Of a DNA stretch of 19,082 bases, positions 1 to 7,278 are shown one piece after another. The notes beneath the pieces were generated by a model. The model was not told the DNA's origin and ran no database searches. It saw only the letters and a list, made by a program, of their open reading frames with translations. Position numbers and translations under genes: made by a program. Each line of letters begins with the position of its first letter. Position 1 is the first letter of the stretch. Source of the stretch: Candidatus Aenigmatarchaeota archaeon (lineage in GTDB: Archaea > Aenigmatarchaeota > Aenigmatarchaeia > Aenigmatarchaeales > Aenigmatarchaeaceae); the NCBI GenBank assembly GCA_017608545.1, contig JAFCFQ010000003.1, positions 3,619 to 22,700 on the forward strand, written 5' to 3'.

Positions 1-143
1 ATTCTAGCAATTTCTATAGGATCTTTTAATTTAGTTTTAACCATTACAGGAGCTCCTCTTGCTATTTGCAAAGCCCTTGCACCAATAATTCTTGCCTTCT
101 CGAATCTTGTGTATTCATTTGAACAAACTTCCTTTTTAACCAT
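1..143 (-). CDS. rpoK: DNA-directed RNA polymerase subunit K (Rpb6 homologue), 3' part cut by window edge
   Basis: Translating the minus strand from ATG 143-141 gives [18 protein letters not shown] followed by [15 protein letters not shown] and ...KDPIEIAR, where the window ends. The [14 protein letters not shown] and GAPV blocks are the hallmark of archaeal RpoK / eukaryotic Rpb6, a small subunit that helps assemble and stabilise the RNA polymerase core around the largest subunit. About 47 codons are visible; the family is usually 55-100 residues, so only the C-terminal tail is missing. It starts 10 nt after the stop of the PAC2 gene and is probably the last visible cistron of the minus-strand ribosomal/translation operon that begins near 2627. 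Identity is secure; the end of the gene cannot be seen. Confidence 0.93.
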   Translation of the reverse strand, partial: MVKKEVCSNEYTRFEKARIIGARALQIARGAPVMVKTKLKDPIEIAR

Positions 144-153
144 AAAATCACTG

Positions 154-936
154 TTATCCAATATATTTTAATTCTTCTGATTTCTTTCTTTTTTTCATTT
201 GTTCTGCTGCTTGTCTTTGTATGTCTTCTAATTTCTTAATAAATTCATGCATTGCTTTTACTTTTTCATCAAGTTTTGTTAAATCGATTTTTATCTTTAA
301 AATTTTTTCTAATATTTTTAAAACAGCTTCAGCTGCTGTTGGATCAGTAATTATAGGAAACCCTGTTGTTTCTCCTAGCAAGACCATGCCTTCCATTCCG
401 TATGACTTAGCCAAACCAACTAACAATCCTGACGCCCCAACTATTGTTCCAATTTGGCCACTTATGTCAAAATTAATACCATATTTTTTATAATTCTTTA
501 TTATTTCATAATCAGTTGCAGCACCATAAACTTTTGGTTTCTCTGAAACTTTTCCTGTTCCAAAACCACCAACTGTTATAATATTTTTACAGCCAAAACT
601 CTTCAAAAACTCTAAAATTTTTCCAACAACTTCATAATGACCTTTTGGATCGTATGTTTGGCAATCCCCTATAAGAAGGATGAGATCTCTTCCTTTTATC
701 TTGCAATAATAAAATTCGTTTCTCAATGTATGTATCATGTTATTATGTATCATTACGAACGGAAAGAAATATGGTGAATAAAGTTCTGCGAACTTTTTGG
801 CTTTGAGTTCATGAACCATATATCCAACTGCAATCCTACCTATATTTCCTATACCTGGTAAGCCAACAACGCAAATAGGATTTTTCAATTTAGGTTTTTT
901 ATTTACAAATATCTTTGTTTCAAGCATGTTAAACAC
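154..936 (-). CDS. PAC2-family proteasome assembly chaperone-like protein
   Basis: A 260-residue protein with the PAC2 fold signature near the N-terminus ([21 protein letters not shown], here residues about 20-40) and the later glycine-rich segment [12 protein letters not shown]. Archaeal members (PbaA/PbaB type) bind proteasome alpha subunits or act as ATP-independent assembly scaffolds; which one applies here is not determined. The C-terminal quarter is lysine- and glutamate-rich, probably helical, and ends in KYIG, a tyrosine-containing tail of the kind used to dock on proteasome-like rings (inference). The first ATG (936) overlaps the end of the upstream gene by 8 nt; a second ATG at codon 4 (927) would remove the overlap, and the choice cannot be settled. 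PAC2 genes are commonly found beside aIF2-alpha/Nop10 in archaea, which fits this operon. Confidence 0.88.
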   Translation of the reverse strand: MFNMLETKIFVNKKPKLKNPICVVGLPGIGNIGRIAVGYMVHELKAKKFAELYSPYFFPFVMIHNNMIHTLRNEFYYCKIKGRDLILLIGDCQTYDPKGHYEVVGKILEFLKSFGCKNIITVGGFGTGKVSEKPKVYGAATDYEIIKNYKKYGINFDISGQIGTIVGASGLLVGLAKSYGMEGMVLLGETTGFPIITDPTAAEAVLKILEKILKIKIDLTKLDEKVKAMHEFIKKLEDIQRQAAEQMKKRKKSEELKYIG

Positions 937-1195
937 TTTTGATTTTAGGGTTTTTAAATCTTTGCCTTTCGACTTTTAGTAATTTTACAAATGAAACTAT
1001 AGTCCAAATAGTATTTAAAATTAAAAATGGGATAACATTTTCTAAATAGGCATAAAAAGATAAAAATAAACTACCAAAAATATTTAAACCTAAATAAACT
1101 TTTGATGTTTCTTCCATAATATCAAACAGATCCAAAAAGAAAGATATAAGTATAAAGGATGAACCAATTATACCAAGAAAAATTGGGTCGGTCAT
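929..1195 (-). CDS. Small three-helix membrane protein, CBU_0592-like domain
   Basis: An 88-residue, very hydrophobic protein with three predicted membrane helices (about residues 5-25, 33-50 and 54-72) and a basic tail ([18 protein letters not shown]). The order 'GxxGSxxIL ... Y..LNIFGSLFLSFYAY ... P..ILNTIWTIVS' matches the CBU_0592-like domain, a widespread membrane module of unknown function; I recognise the pattern but cannot run a profile search. Its ATG overlaps the Nop10 stop codon (ATGA), and its own stop overlaps the PAC2 start, so it is translationally coupled inside the ribosomal/RNA-processing operon. Presence of a membrane protein there is unusual. No catalytic residues are apparent. 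Confidence 0.75.
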   Translation of the reverse strand: MTDPIFLGIIGSSFILISFFLDLFDIMEETSKVYLGLNIFGSLFLSFYAYLENVIPFLILNTIWTIVSFVKLLKVERQRFKNPKIKSV

Positions 1196-1332
1196 TTTGC
1201 CATCCTTCTATATTTTCCGTACTTTTTTTCTTTTTCTAATGAAAATTTTAAAGGATGTGCACTTATAGTTTTCATTTTGCAAACAGGGCATTTTTTGTTT
1301 AATGTATAAATTTTACATTTAGGGCATTTCAT
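1192..1332 (-). CDS. nop10: H/ACA ribonucleoprotein protein Nop10
   Basis: A 46-residue gene read from ATG 1332-1330: it begins MKCPKCKIYTLNKKCPVCK and continues with ...KTISAHPLKFS and the ending KYGKYRRMAK. The two CxxC pairs form the zinc ribbon, and the HP..FS....YGKYRR block is the diagnostic Nop10 motif that contacts Cbf5. Nop10 is an obligate member of the archaeal H/ACA RNP, which guides pseudouridylation of rRNA with Cbf5, Gar1 and L7Ae. It begins 9 nt after the aIF2-alpha stop, the classical archaeal order, and its TGA overlaps the next ATG by the ATGA arrangement. It is short enough to be missed by length-filtered gene calling. Confidence 0.95.
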   Translation of the reverse strand: MKCPKCKIYTLNKKCPVCKMKTISAHPLKFSLEKEKKYGKYRRMAK

Positions 1333-1341
1333 TAGTAACAT

Positions 1342-2112
1342 TTATTCAACCTTGCCATTACCATCAAAATTTTCTATTTTTTTGATGATATACTCTACAG
1401 CTTCCTTAATTCTCTTTTCTCCTTCTTTAGGATTTTTTGTTTTAAAAATTAAAGAATATCTCGGAGCTGAAATGTATTTTATCTCTATTCCATACTGCTT
1501 TTTTGCGTCAATTAAGATTTTTTTTATTATGTTTACTCCATTTGGCTTATAACATTTTAATTCTATGATCTTTTTTATGGTTTTTTCTTTTATTTCAATT
1601 AATTCTTCTGCAACATTTTTTATTGCTTTAGCCCATTTCTCTTTAATTCCCTTTTTTATTAAGATATCATAACCTTGAGGAGTTAAAGCCATTTGAAATA
1701 CATCAAAAACGTTACCAAATATTTCTTCAATATCACTTACTATTTTTTCGTTAACCTCTTCTAAACTCATATTCAATTTCTTTGCTAAAACTTTTAACAT
1801 TTTTTCAGCTTTCAATTTTTTCTTATATTCTCTCATTTTTTCTTCAGCATCATATTTTCTAACTCGCTTCAAACTTAAAGTTATGTGTCTTTTTTCTTTA
1901 TTCACATACATAACTTTAGCAACAACTTTCTCCCCAAGTTTAACAAATTTTCTTATATCTCTTACCCATTTCCCAGCAACTTCAGAAATATGAACCATCC
2001 CTTCTTTTTTATCGTATTCTTCTAAAGATATGAAAACAGAAAAAGGATTAATCCTAACTACAGTTCCTATTACCAATTCACCTCTTTCTGGCCATTTTTC
2101 TTCTTTGGTCAT
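1342..2112 (-). CDS. eif2a: Translation initiation factor aIF2 subunit alpha
   Basis: A 256-residue protein, close to the family's usual 260-275. Residues about 9-85 are an S1 RNA-binding domain (GELVIGTVVRINPFSVFISL, then EGMVHISEV and the KRHITLSLKRV end). A helical middle domain follows (about 90-170) and then the C-terminal alpha-beta domain that binds the gamma subunit. aIF2 carries initiator Met-tRNA to the small ribosomal subunit. The motif around 'MVHISE' replaces the eukaryotic regulatory serine loop in the usual archaeal way. It sits 39 nt downstream of S27e and 9 nt upstream of Nop10, the conserved archaeal operon order L44e-S27e-aIF2alpha-Nop10. Confidence 0.97.
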   Translation of the reverse strand: MTKEEKWPERGELVIGTVVRINPFSVFISLEEYDKKEGMVHISEVAGKWVRDIRKFVKLGEKVVAKVMYVNKEKRHITLSLKRVRKYDAEEKMREYKKKLKAEKMLKVLAKKLNMSLEEVNEKIVSDIEEIFGNVFDVFQMALTPQGYDILIKKGIKEKWAKAIKNVAEELIEIKEKTIKKIIELKCYKPNGVNIIKKILIDAKKQYGIEIKYISAPRYSLIFKTKNPKEGEKRIKEAVEYIIKKIENFDGNGKVE

Positions 2113-2151
2113 AAACAGTTTATAGAACTAGAATTTTTTAAATTAATGGTA

Positions 2152-2337
2152 TTATAGGACTTGAATAACCTTTGCTTTGATTCTAGCTTTCCCACCTGTT
2201 GGTTCAGCCAACTCGAACCCACAAACTAAACATTTAACATGAGAACTAGATCTGTTAAATATTATTTGCTCATTTTTACATTTCGGGCAACATACTTTTA
2301 AAAACTTACTTTTAGGTTTAGGAATTATTTCCTTCAT
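2152..2337 (-). CDS. rps27e: 30S ribosomal protein S27e
   Basis: A 61-residue zinc-ribbon ribosomal protein. Cys17-Cys20 (CCPKC) and Cys36-Cys39 (CLVC) form the C4 zinc site, followed by the conserved LAEPTGGKARIKAKV segment that is nearly invariant in archaeal S27e. The length is typical. Its ATG shares one base with the TAA stop of the upstream L44e gene (TAATG), implying translational coupling. It is the second cistron of the operon and precedes aIF2-alpha. Confidence 0.97.
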   Translation of the reverse strand: MKEIIPKPKSKFLKVCCPKCKNEQIIFNRSSSHVKCLVCGFELAEPTGGKARIKAKVIQVL

Positions 2338-2627
2338 TACATCTTCCTCTTTATTTCAAATTTTTTAACTCTAAAACCTTTTCCAACTGTATGTTCTTTT
2401 CCACATTCTTTACATTTATATCTCAAATCTAATTTTTTAGTTGGTTTTGATCTCCCTTTGGGGTTTGTTCTTGGATAGCTTCCAAAACCTTTCATTTTCC
2501 TTTTGAATATTCTTTGACCGTGAGAAAGTAGTCCTCTAACCTTTTTAGGGCTAACTCTTCTTACAGTGTGCTCTGTATGCTTTTTACAAAATGGACAATA
2601 GCGTTTTTGTATTTTTGGTATTTCCAT
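2337..2627 (-). CDS. rpl44e: 50S ribosomal protein L44e (eL42)
   Basis: A 96-residue basic protein with two CxxC zinc pairs (YCPFC near residue 11 and [10 protein letters not shown] near residue 73) and the family core [10 protein letters not shown]...[17 protein letters not shown]...[19 protein letters not shown], given here only as separate pieces. eL42 lies near the E site of the large subunit. The full length and both zinc pairs are present. It is the first gene of the minus-strand operon; AT-rich TATA-like sequence (about 2652-2661) lies some 26-30 nt before the ATG and a GTGAT ribosome-binding match lies just before the ATG, so the operon promoter is probably there. Confidence 0.96.
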   Translation of the reverse strand: MEIPKIQKRYCPFCKKHTEHTVRRVSPKKVRGLLSHGQRIFKRKMKGFGSYPRTNPKGRSKPTKKLDLRYKCKECGKEHTVGKGFRVKKFEIKRKM

Positions 2628-2717
2628 ATTATCACTAATATCAAAATTTATGAAATATTTTATTAATAAAGATATTCGATAGATAGACTTTTAAAGTTTA
2701 AAAGCTTAATCCCTTTT

Positions 2718-2927
2718 ATGGATGTAAAAAACTTAGTTGTCGCTTTTTTTATTCTTGTAATAATTTTGACATTGGTCAGTTTAATGCCAACAGAAAACCA
2801 AACAGGACATTTTATAATGCCTTCAATAATTAGTTTAGAAGTAGCTATTTTGCTAATCATATTTTCAATTTTTACAATATTCGTTTTATTATCTAAGAAA
2901 AAAAGTTATTATCCCTTTTCATTCTAA
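2718..2927 (+). CDS. Hypothetical small membrane protein, two predicted helices
   Basis: A 69-residue frame with an N-terminal membrane helix (about residues 5-24, NLVVAFFILVIILTLVSLM), a short polar loop (PTENQTGHF), a second helix (about 37-57) and a short basic/aromatic tail. I do not recognise a family. In favour of reality: it fills the divergent gap between L44e and Gins51 exactly, has a TATA-like stretch (about 2689-2698) 25 nt upstream of its ATG, as expected for a leaderless archaeal transcript, and its composition is that of a real membrane protein. Its end overlaps the convergent end of the GINS gene by 9 nt. Hydrophobic frames arise easily in AT-rich DNA, so this remains moderate. 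Confidence 0.55.
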   Translation: MDVKNLVVAFFILVIILTLVSLMPTENQTGHFIMPSIISLEVAILLIIFSIFTIFVLLSKKKSYYPFSF

Positions 2928-3521
2928 TACATTTTCCGCCACTTTTCTTGTTATTAATAATTTCCCAACATCTTCTGGTAGAGTTATTATGTCTCCAGCT
3001 TTTAATGGACCATAAGCCTGTAAATCACTTCCAACAAATCTTGGTAAATCAGTTAATATCTTAACTAGTAATTTCCCATTAGGTTTAACAAAAGGTTTCT
3101 CTATTTTCTCTTCTTTTGGTTTTAATTCTTCTACAGTTTTTTTAGCTTCTTCAATCTTTTCTTCAACAATCTCATCATAACTCCTAAATTTCTCGTTCAT
3201 TTCATTTTTAAAAGATTTTAAAGAATTAACAATTTCATCAAAGAATTTTCTTTCTTCATCGGTCAAATTTGGTGGAGGTAGTTGTCCTCTTACAGTACTT
3301 AAAGCAGCTAGAACAATCTTCTTTTGCCTTCTGTTTATTATGTCTTCCAACAATTTTTTTGCATTTTCAACCTCTAGAAGAGAAGTGGTATCTTTCATTT
3401 TTTCCTTGTGTTTAAACCAGTTTCTAACAGATTCAAAAAATCCTTCTGGAAGCTTTTGTAATTCTTCTTCTTTTTCTGCTCTATGAGCATTTCTAATAGT
3501 CTCATAAGTTATTAATTCCAT
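2919..3521 (-). CDS. Replication initiation GINS subunit, Gins51 type
   Basis: A 200-residue protein. Residues 1-110 form the helical GINS A domain, with the PEGFFESVRNW and RRQKKIV.AALS segments; an acidic/lysine linker covers about 112-147; the C-terminal B domain (about 150-200) carries the diagnostic LTDLPRFVGSDLQAYGPL and GDIITLPEDVGKLL pieces. A-then-B order identifies the Gins51 (Sld5/Psf1-like) class. GINS couples MCM helicase to Cdc45/RecJ-like protein at the archaeal fork. AGTGAT lies just before the ATG as a ribosome binding site. It follows the primase gene on the same strand after a 52-nt gap, a linkage seen in many archaea. Confidence 0.93.
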   Translation of the reverse strand: MELITYETIRNAHRAEKEEELQKLPEGFFESVRNWFKHKEKMKDTTSLLEVENAKKLLEDIINRRQKKIVLAALSTVRGQLPPPNLTDEERKFFDEIVNSLKSFKNEMNEKFRSYDEIVEEKIEEAKKTVEELKPKEEKIEKPFVKPNGKLLVKILTDLPRFVGSDLQAYGPLKAGDIITLPEDVGKLLITRKVAENVLE

Positions 3522-3573
3522 ATCATCACTAGATATTAAACTGTATAAAAATAAAAACTAATAAAGATAACAG

Positions 3574-4809
3574 TCATTTCCTTTTTTTCATTAATTTGAA
3601 TGGATAGTTCACAGGATTTTTCTGACAGTATTGATCGGGCTTACAAACTCCAATAGAAACATAAAAAAGATGAGAACGACAATTAGCTGGCATTAATTCC
3701 CTATTTTGCCTGAAGTGCCATTTCAATTGGGTTTTAATAATTCTTTCACTAAGAGGCCTAGAATTTTTCAAGTTCCATTCTTTTATCCTTTTTTCAATAT
3801 CTTCTTGTTTCCAATTCATTGCCCTTAAAAACGTTGCTAAAGTAAATAAAGATCTCTTTCTTCCATCTGTTAAGCCTTTCAATATAGACTTAATGCAAGG
3901 AGGAAAATATTCCTCTGGTATAGGCCTTTTATATTTTCTCTTTATAATCTTAGGTTTTATAATTTCTCTTGGCTGTTTAGCTTTCCATTCCAAAGCTTTT
4001 ATCAATAATTCTGTAGCTTCTCCTTCTTTGTTAACTAAAAATTTAACATTGATTTTTACATTTTCTGGTTTTGCCATTTCTTTTTTGAAATTTTTTAAAT
4101 CATTAAATTTTATTGGTAAAGAAACTAACCAATACTTAGGGTGTAATGAGTATGGCATTCTGAACAAATGACGATTACCCCAATTTTTTTCTATATCAAC
4201 AAATTCATAAGGTGATAATTCAGAAACTGATTCCACAGTTTTTACTAAAGAAGCAACCCCTCCTTCTAATGCTATCAATTCTTCTAATAATTGATCTTTT
4301 ATTTTTTCAGATATATATTCTGCCAATATTTGAGGTATTTCTGGATATCTTTTCCTAGTTTCTTTGAAATCAATTTTTTCAGGAAATGCATTACTTGAGA
4401 TTCCAATATGAAAACCTCTAGAACCTGAAAATTTTATAGTTGGTTTTGTTCCTAAATCTTTTAGGAAATTATAAACAACTTTAGCAGTAGCAATTGCATG
4501 TTCTAACTTTACTTTGGCGTCTATATCAATTAAAAAATCAAAACTCTTTCTTAGATTATCTAATTCTTCTTGTCTTAAATTTACAGATAACTGCATCGGT
4601 TGGAACCATTTTTCTACAGAACAGTGAAATGATACAACACCTTTTTTTACTCTTTCTTCTATATCTTTTGGGTACAATAAAGTATCAGGCCTCTTCAAAT
4701 AAGAACCATCTTTTAAAGAGCCAACAACTTCTCTATCTTTGGCTACAGATAATATTTCTTTTTGTATAATAGGATTAGAATAATGTTTAAGAATTTCAAA
4801 GTAATTCAT
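3574..4809 (-). CDS. priS: DNA primase, catalytic PriS domain fused to a PriL-type Fe-S domain
   Basis: A 411-residue primase for RNA/DNA primer synthesis. The N-terminal archaeo-eukaryotic primase domain shows the metal-binding pair D95/D97 in FLIDIDA, the SGSRGFHI nucleotide-binding motif at 128-135 and a later acidic D205 before RHLFRMPYSLH. Usual archaeal PriS is about 330-350 residues and ends near there. Here a lysine-rich linker (about 276-300) leads to a further 110 residues with PPC305, C377, C389 and C395, the PPCI...G.R..L..LA.FL pattern and NP.NY ending typical of the 4Fe-4S C-terminal domain of PriL. So one chain appears to combine both primase subunits, as reported for Nanoarchaeum equitans. 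Whether a separate PriL exists elsewhere cannot be seen. Gins51 follows downstream on the same strand. Confidence 0.92.
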   Translation of the reverse strand: MNYFEILKHYSNPIIQKEILSVAKDREVVGSLKDGSYLKRPDTLLYPKDIEERVKKGVVSFHCSVEKWFQPMQLSVNLRQEELDNLRKSFDFLIDIDAKVKLEHAIATAKVVYNFLKDLGTKPTIKFSGSRGFHIGISSNAFPEKIDFKETRKRYPEIPQILAEYISEKIKDQLLEELIALEGGVASLVKTVESVSELSPYEFVDIEKNWGNRHLFRMPYSLHPKYWLVSLPIKFNDLKNFKKEMAKPENVKINVKFLVNKEGEATELLIKALEWKAKQPREIIKPKIIKRKYKRPIPEEYFPPCIKSILKGLTDGRKRSLFTLATFLRAMNWKQEDIEKRIKEWNLKNSRPLSERIIKTQLKWHFRQNRELMPANCRSHLFYVSIGVCKPDQYCQKNPVNYPFKLMKKRK

Positions 4810-4829
4810 AATAAGAATATAAAATAATA

Positions 4830-5117
4830 TTATTTAAGATTTTTTATTCTCTTTTTAACACTCTTTATACTTTCTATTAAAAAATCTTTTATTTCGTTTC
4901 TGTAATAAATCAATCCACCAAATAATGTTGGTTCATTCTCACTCAACATTTTGTAATCAAAAACGATTTTTGCTCCTACTATAGCAAATCCTAAAAGAGC
5001 TTCATAATAACCTTGACTGATTATTTTTATTGATGTTCCTATTAGAAAGCCATCTATAGCAGAATCAAAAAGAATATCATCTTTTCTAAGAATGTTTAAA
5101 ATTATAAATATTAAATT
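4830..5117 (-). CDS. Unrecognised reading frame without an ATG (possible non-standard start or gene remnant)
   Basis: The 323-nt gap between the primase and deoxyhypusine synthase holds one long open minus-strand frame from about 5117 to the TAA at 4832-4830. It reads ...ILRKDDILFDSAIDGFLI, then GTSIKIISQGYYEALLGFA, and ends IKSVKKRIKNLK, a balanced composition with hydrophobic middle and basic end, which looks coding. There is no ATG, GTG or TTG in its first 50 codons; ATT at 5093-5091 would be the first plausible non-standard start (87 residues). Its stop is 20 nt before the primase ATG, as if in an operon. I do not recognise a family. It may be a truncated remnant or use a rare start. Confidence 0.4.
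   Translation of the reverse strand, partial: NLIFIILNILRKDDILFDSAIDGFLIGTSIKIISQGYYEALLGFAIVGAKIVFDYKMLSENEPTLFGGLIYYRNEIKDFLIESIKSVKKRIKNLK
5102..5110 (+). promoter_or_regulatory. TATA box for deoxyhypusine synthase
   Basis: TTATAAATA centred 27 nt upstream of the ATG at 5133, the spacing expected if transcription starts at or next to the start codon (leaderless mRNA). There is no ribosome-binding match before the ATG, which agrees. It overlaps the 5' region of the unassigned minus-strand frame. Confidence 0.5.
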
Positions 5118-5132
5118 TTAAATATTGATTTA

Positions 5133-6068
5133 ATGAAAGATCTACTCAAAAGAGAAGTAAAAGATATGAATCTAGAAAAACTTAATTTTTCTGATTTAAT
5201 CAGCCAGATGAGTTCTTCAGGTGGGTTTTCAGCTAAAAATCTGGCTAAAGCAGTATATATTTTGGAAGACATGATAAAGGATAGAGAATGTAAAAGATTT
5301 CTTTCATTTCCAGCATGCATAATTGCAACAGGGTTAAGAGGGGCAATAGCCCAAGCAATTGAAAAAGGTTTATTTGATATCATAATAACGACATGTGGAA
5401 CTTTAGATCATGATTTAGCAAGAGCTTATGGAGGGAAGTATTATCATGGCTCTTTCGAATTGAATGATGCCGAATTACACAAATTAGGAGTAAACAGATT
5501 AGGGAATATACTTGTTCCTAATGAGAGCTATGGTATAATATTAGAGAAGAATATGAATCCTGTTCTTGAGGAACTTGTAAAGATTAAAAAAGAATGGTCT
5601 GGAAGAGAAATAATACATGAATTTGGTAAAAGGTTAAAAGATAAAAATTCCATTCTCTATCAAGCTTCTAAAAAAAACATTCCAATCTATGTTCCTGGAA
5701 TAACAGATGGAGCATTTGGAACCAATCTAGTATGGTTTTCTCAAGATCATGAATTTAAAATCGATATTTTAAAAGATGAAAAAGAGTTGGCAGATATTGC
5801 TTTTACTAATAAAAAAACAGGAGCATTAATGATTGGAGGGGGAATTTCTAAACATCATGTAATATGGTGGAATCAATTCAAGAATGGTTTAGATTATGCT
5901 GTTTTTATAACAACTGCAACTCAATATGATGGGAGTCTTTCTGGAGCCAGATTAAAAGAAGCTGTTTCTTGGGGTAAAGTAAAAGAAAAAGCAAAATATG
6001 TTACTGTTGATGGCGATGCTACTATAATATTACCAGTAATATTAGCTGCGATTTATGAAAAAATATGA
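5133..6068 (+). CDS. dys: Deoxyhypusine synthase
   Basis: A 311-residue enzyme that transfers the butylamine group of spermidine to a lysine of aIF5A, the first step in hypusine formation; NAD-dependent, cytoplasmic. The active-site lysine is K240 in GGGISKHHV. Other family landmarks: GFSAKNLAKA near residue 31, ITTCGTLDHDLAR around 85-97, VPGITDGAFG at 188-196, and the C-terminal ITTATQYDGSLSGARLKEAVSWGK pattern (259-282, quoted in part) that lines the spermidine/NAD site. Length is typical and no key residue is missing. It converges on PCNA with a 2-nt gap. No polyamine genes or aIF5A are in the window. Confidence 0.96.
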   Translation: MKDLLKREVKDMNLEKLNFSDLISQMSSSGGFSAKNLAKAVYILEDMIKDRECKRFLSFPACIIATGLRGAIAQAIEKGLFDIIITTCGTLDHDLARAYGGKYYHGSFELNDAELHKLGVNRLGNILVPNESYGIILEKNMNPVLEELVKIKKEWSGREIIHEFGKRLKDKNSILYQASKKNIPIYVPGITDGAFGTNLVWFSQDHEFKIDILKDEKELADIAFTNKKTGALMIGGGISKHHVIWWNQFKNGLDYAVFITTATQYDGSLSGARLKEAVSWGKVKEKAKYVTVDGDATIILPVILAAIYEKI

Positions 6069-6070
6069 TT

Positions 6071-6841
6071 TTATTCGCTTTCTGCTACTCGAGGAGCCAA
6101 AATCATACTCAAGAAAATATTCTCATTTTCAAAAACTAGTCTTAGTGGAAAATCTTTTCCAAGCATTATTTTAACTTTATCAGATATCCTAGAACCTTTT
6201 ATCATCTTCTTTAAATATTCTAAAGAATATCTAGCACTAACTGTTTCTTTTGCATCTAAGTTAGTTAAAATATCAGTTCCTTTAAATAATTTTAATTCAC
6301 TTTTGCTACTGTTACCTTCTGCATACATTCTTAATTTTTCTGGAGATAATTCAATTATGATAGAATCAGCAATTATATCAGCATCATTTATTCCTTGTTC
6401 TAAAATATTGGAATTAACTTCAGCATTTGCAGTAAATTTCTTCAACAATTGATCTACGTCTGGAACTTCTCTTTTCGAGATTTGTAACAATGGTAGTGAA
6501 AATTTTCTAATAGAATTTCCTTCTAAAATTATTTCTAACTTATTCTCTTTTTCATCCAAGTTAAGAGTTAACTTATCATTTACATTAGCCCTTTTAAGAA
6601 CTGTTAAAAAATTCAATAAATTTATTCCAACACTAACATCTTTGTCACAAACATATTTTTCAAAAGCGGATGGTTTTAATTTAAAATCTACAAAAGATAC
6701 CATTGTTCTATCCGCTGCAGCTAGCTCTATACCAGTTTTTTTGAAATCGAATAAACCATCATCTATTAATTGAGAAATTATATCTATACTATCTCTTAAT
6801 ATTTTAGGTTCTTTTGTAACAGCTTTGAACAAGTATATCAC
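6071..6841 (-). CDS. pcn: DNA polymerase sliding clamp (PCNA)
   Basis: A 256-residue PCNA, typical length for the trimeric ring clamp that tethers polymerase, ligase and FEN-1. Two PCNA domains are visible: the N-terminal one with IELAAADRTMVSFVDFKL and NLLNFLTVLKRA, and the C-terminal one after the interdomain loop (about residues 118-132), ending with FPLRLVFENENIFLSMILAPRV, of which the LAPRV end is the usual C-terminal strand. It follows a small OB-fold gene by a single base on the same strand and they probably share a promoter near 7200. Confidence 0.95.
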   Translation of the reverse strand: MIYLFKAVTKEPKILRDSIDIISQLIDDGLFDFKKTGIELAAADRTMVSFVDFKLKPSAFEKYVCDKDVSVGINLLNFLTVLKRANVNDKLTLNLDEKENKLEIILEGNSIRKFSLPLLQISKREVPDVDQLLKKFTANAEVNSNILEQGINDADIIADSIIIELSPEKLRMYAEGNSSKSELKLFKGTDILTNLDAKETVSARYSLEYLKKMIKGSRISDKVKIMLGKDFPLRLVFENENIFLSMILAPRVAESE

Positions 6842-6842
6842 C

Positions 6843-7172
6843 TCAAAGATTTTTAATAATTTTTCTTGCTTTTTTATATAAATCTAGGTTAAAATCATCT
6901 AAAATTTGTATTGCCTCACCTCTACATTCAAAACTATCTATTAAAGGTAAAATTCTGGCTATTACCCTTACCAGTTGACCCTGTTTAATGTTCAAATTCT
7001 CTCCAAAGTATATTTCCAATTTTCCTGTCCCATCATCAATGATGATAGAATTTGGTGTTGTATCAATTACGGTTCCTATTAATCTAACTCTGACATCGAT
7101 TTCTGGATTAATGTTTGCTATCTCTTTTTCTACAGAAGGTAGTCTTCTTTTTATGAGCTTCTCTTGAGCCAT
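6843..7172 (-). CDS. Small OB-fold nucleic-acid-binding protein, RPA-like
   Basis: A 109-residue protein. After a charged N-terminus, residues about 25-92 form a beta-rich OB-fold with the pattern VRVRLIGTVIDTTPNSIIIDDGTGKLEIYF (cited as one family-like stretch, residues 26-55), KQGQLVRVIARIL and a helical C-terminus. This resembles the small/middle RPA subunit or RMI2/Ten1-sized single OB proteins of archaea. Lying 1 nt upstream of PCNA, it likely binds single-stranded DNA at the fork (inference). A TATA box at 7197-7206 precedes it, so it is the first gene of the pair. Exact RPA class cannot be assigned by eye. Confidence 0.72.
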   Translation of the reverse strand: MAQEKLIKRRLPSVEKEIANINPEIDVRVRLIGTVIDTTPNSIIIDDGTGKLEIYFGENLNIKQGQLVRVIARILPLIDSFECRGEAIQILDDFNLDLYKKARKIIKNL

Positions 7173-7196
7173 ACAAAAAATAATAGAAATATAATT

Positions 7197-7206
7197 ATTT
7201 ATATAT
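7197..7206 (-). promoter_or_regulatory. TATA box of the OB-fold/PCNA operon
   Basis: On the minus strand ATATATAAAT lies with its centre about 29 nt upstream of the ATG at 7172, giving a very short or absent leader. No ribosome-binding match is present before the ATG. Confidence 0.55.
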
Positions 7207-7249
7207 GATTGACCACTAAAGAGAAAAATTACTTTTTATTTTTAAAAAA

Positions 7250-7259
7250 TTTATATAAG
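7250..7259 (+). promoter_or_regulatory. TATA box of the SpoIIM-like gene
   Basis: TTTATATAAG centred 25 nt before the ATG at 7279, the position expected for a leaderless archaeal transcript; no Shine-Dalgarno match intervenes. Confidence 0.55.
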
Positions 7260-7278
7260 ACCTTTAATTATTATACAT

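Noticed and set aside
2663..2860. Minus-strand 65-residue frame opposite the small membrane protein at 2718
   Set aside because: The composition is Ile/Lys-rich without structure, and it would overlap the promoter region of L44e; the plus-strand frame has better promoter spacing.
4494..4769. Plus-strand hydrophobic frame opposite the primase
   Set aside because: It lies wholly antisense to a well-conserved catalytic domain and shows only low-complexity leucine-rich sequence.
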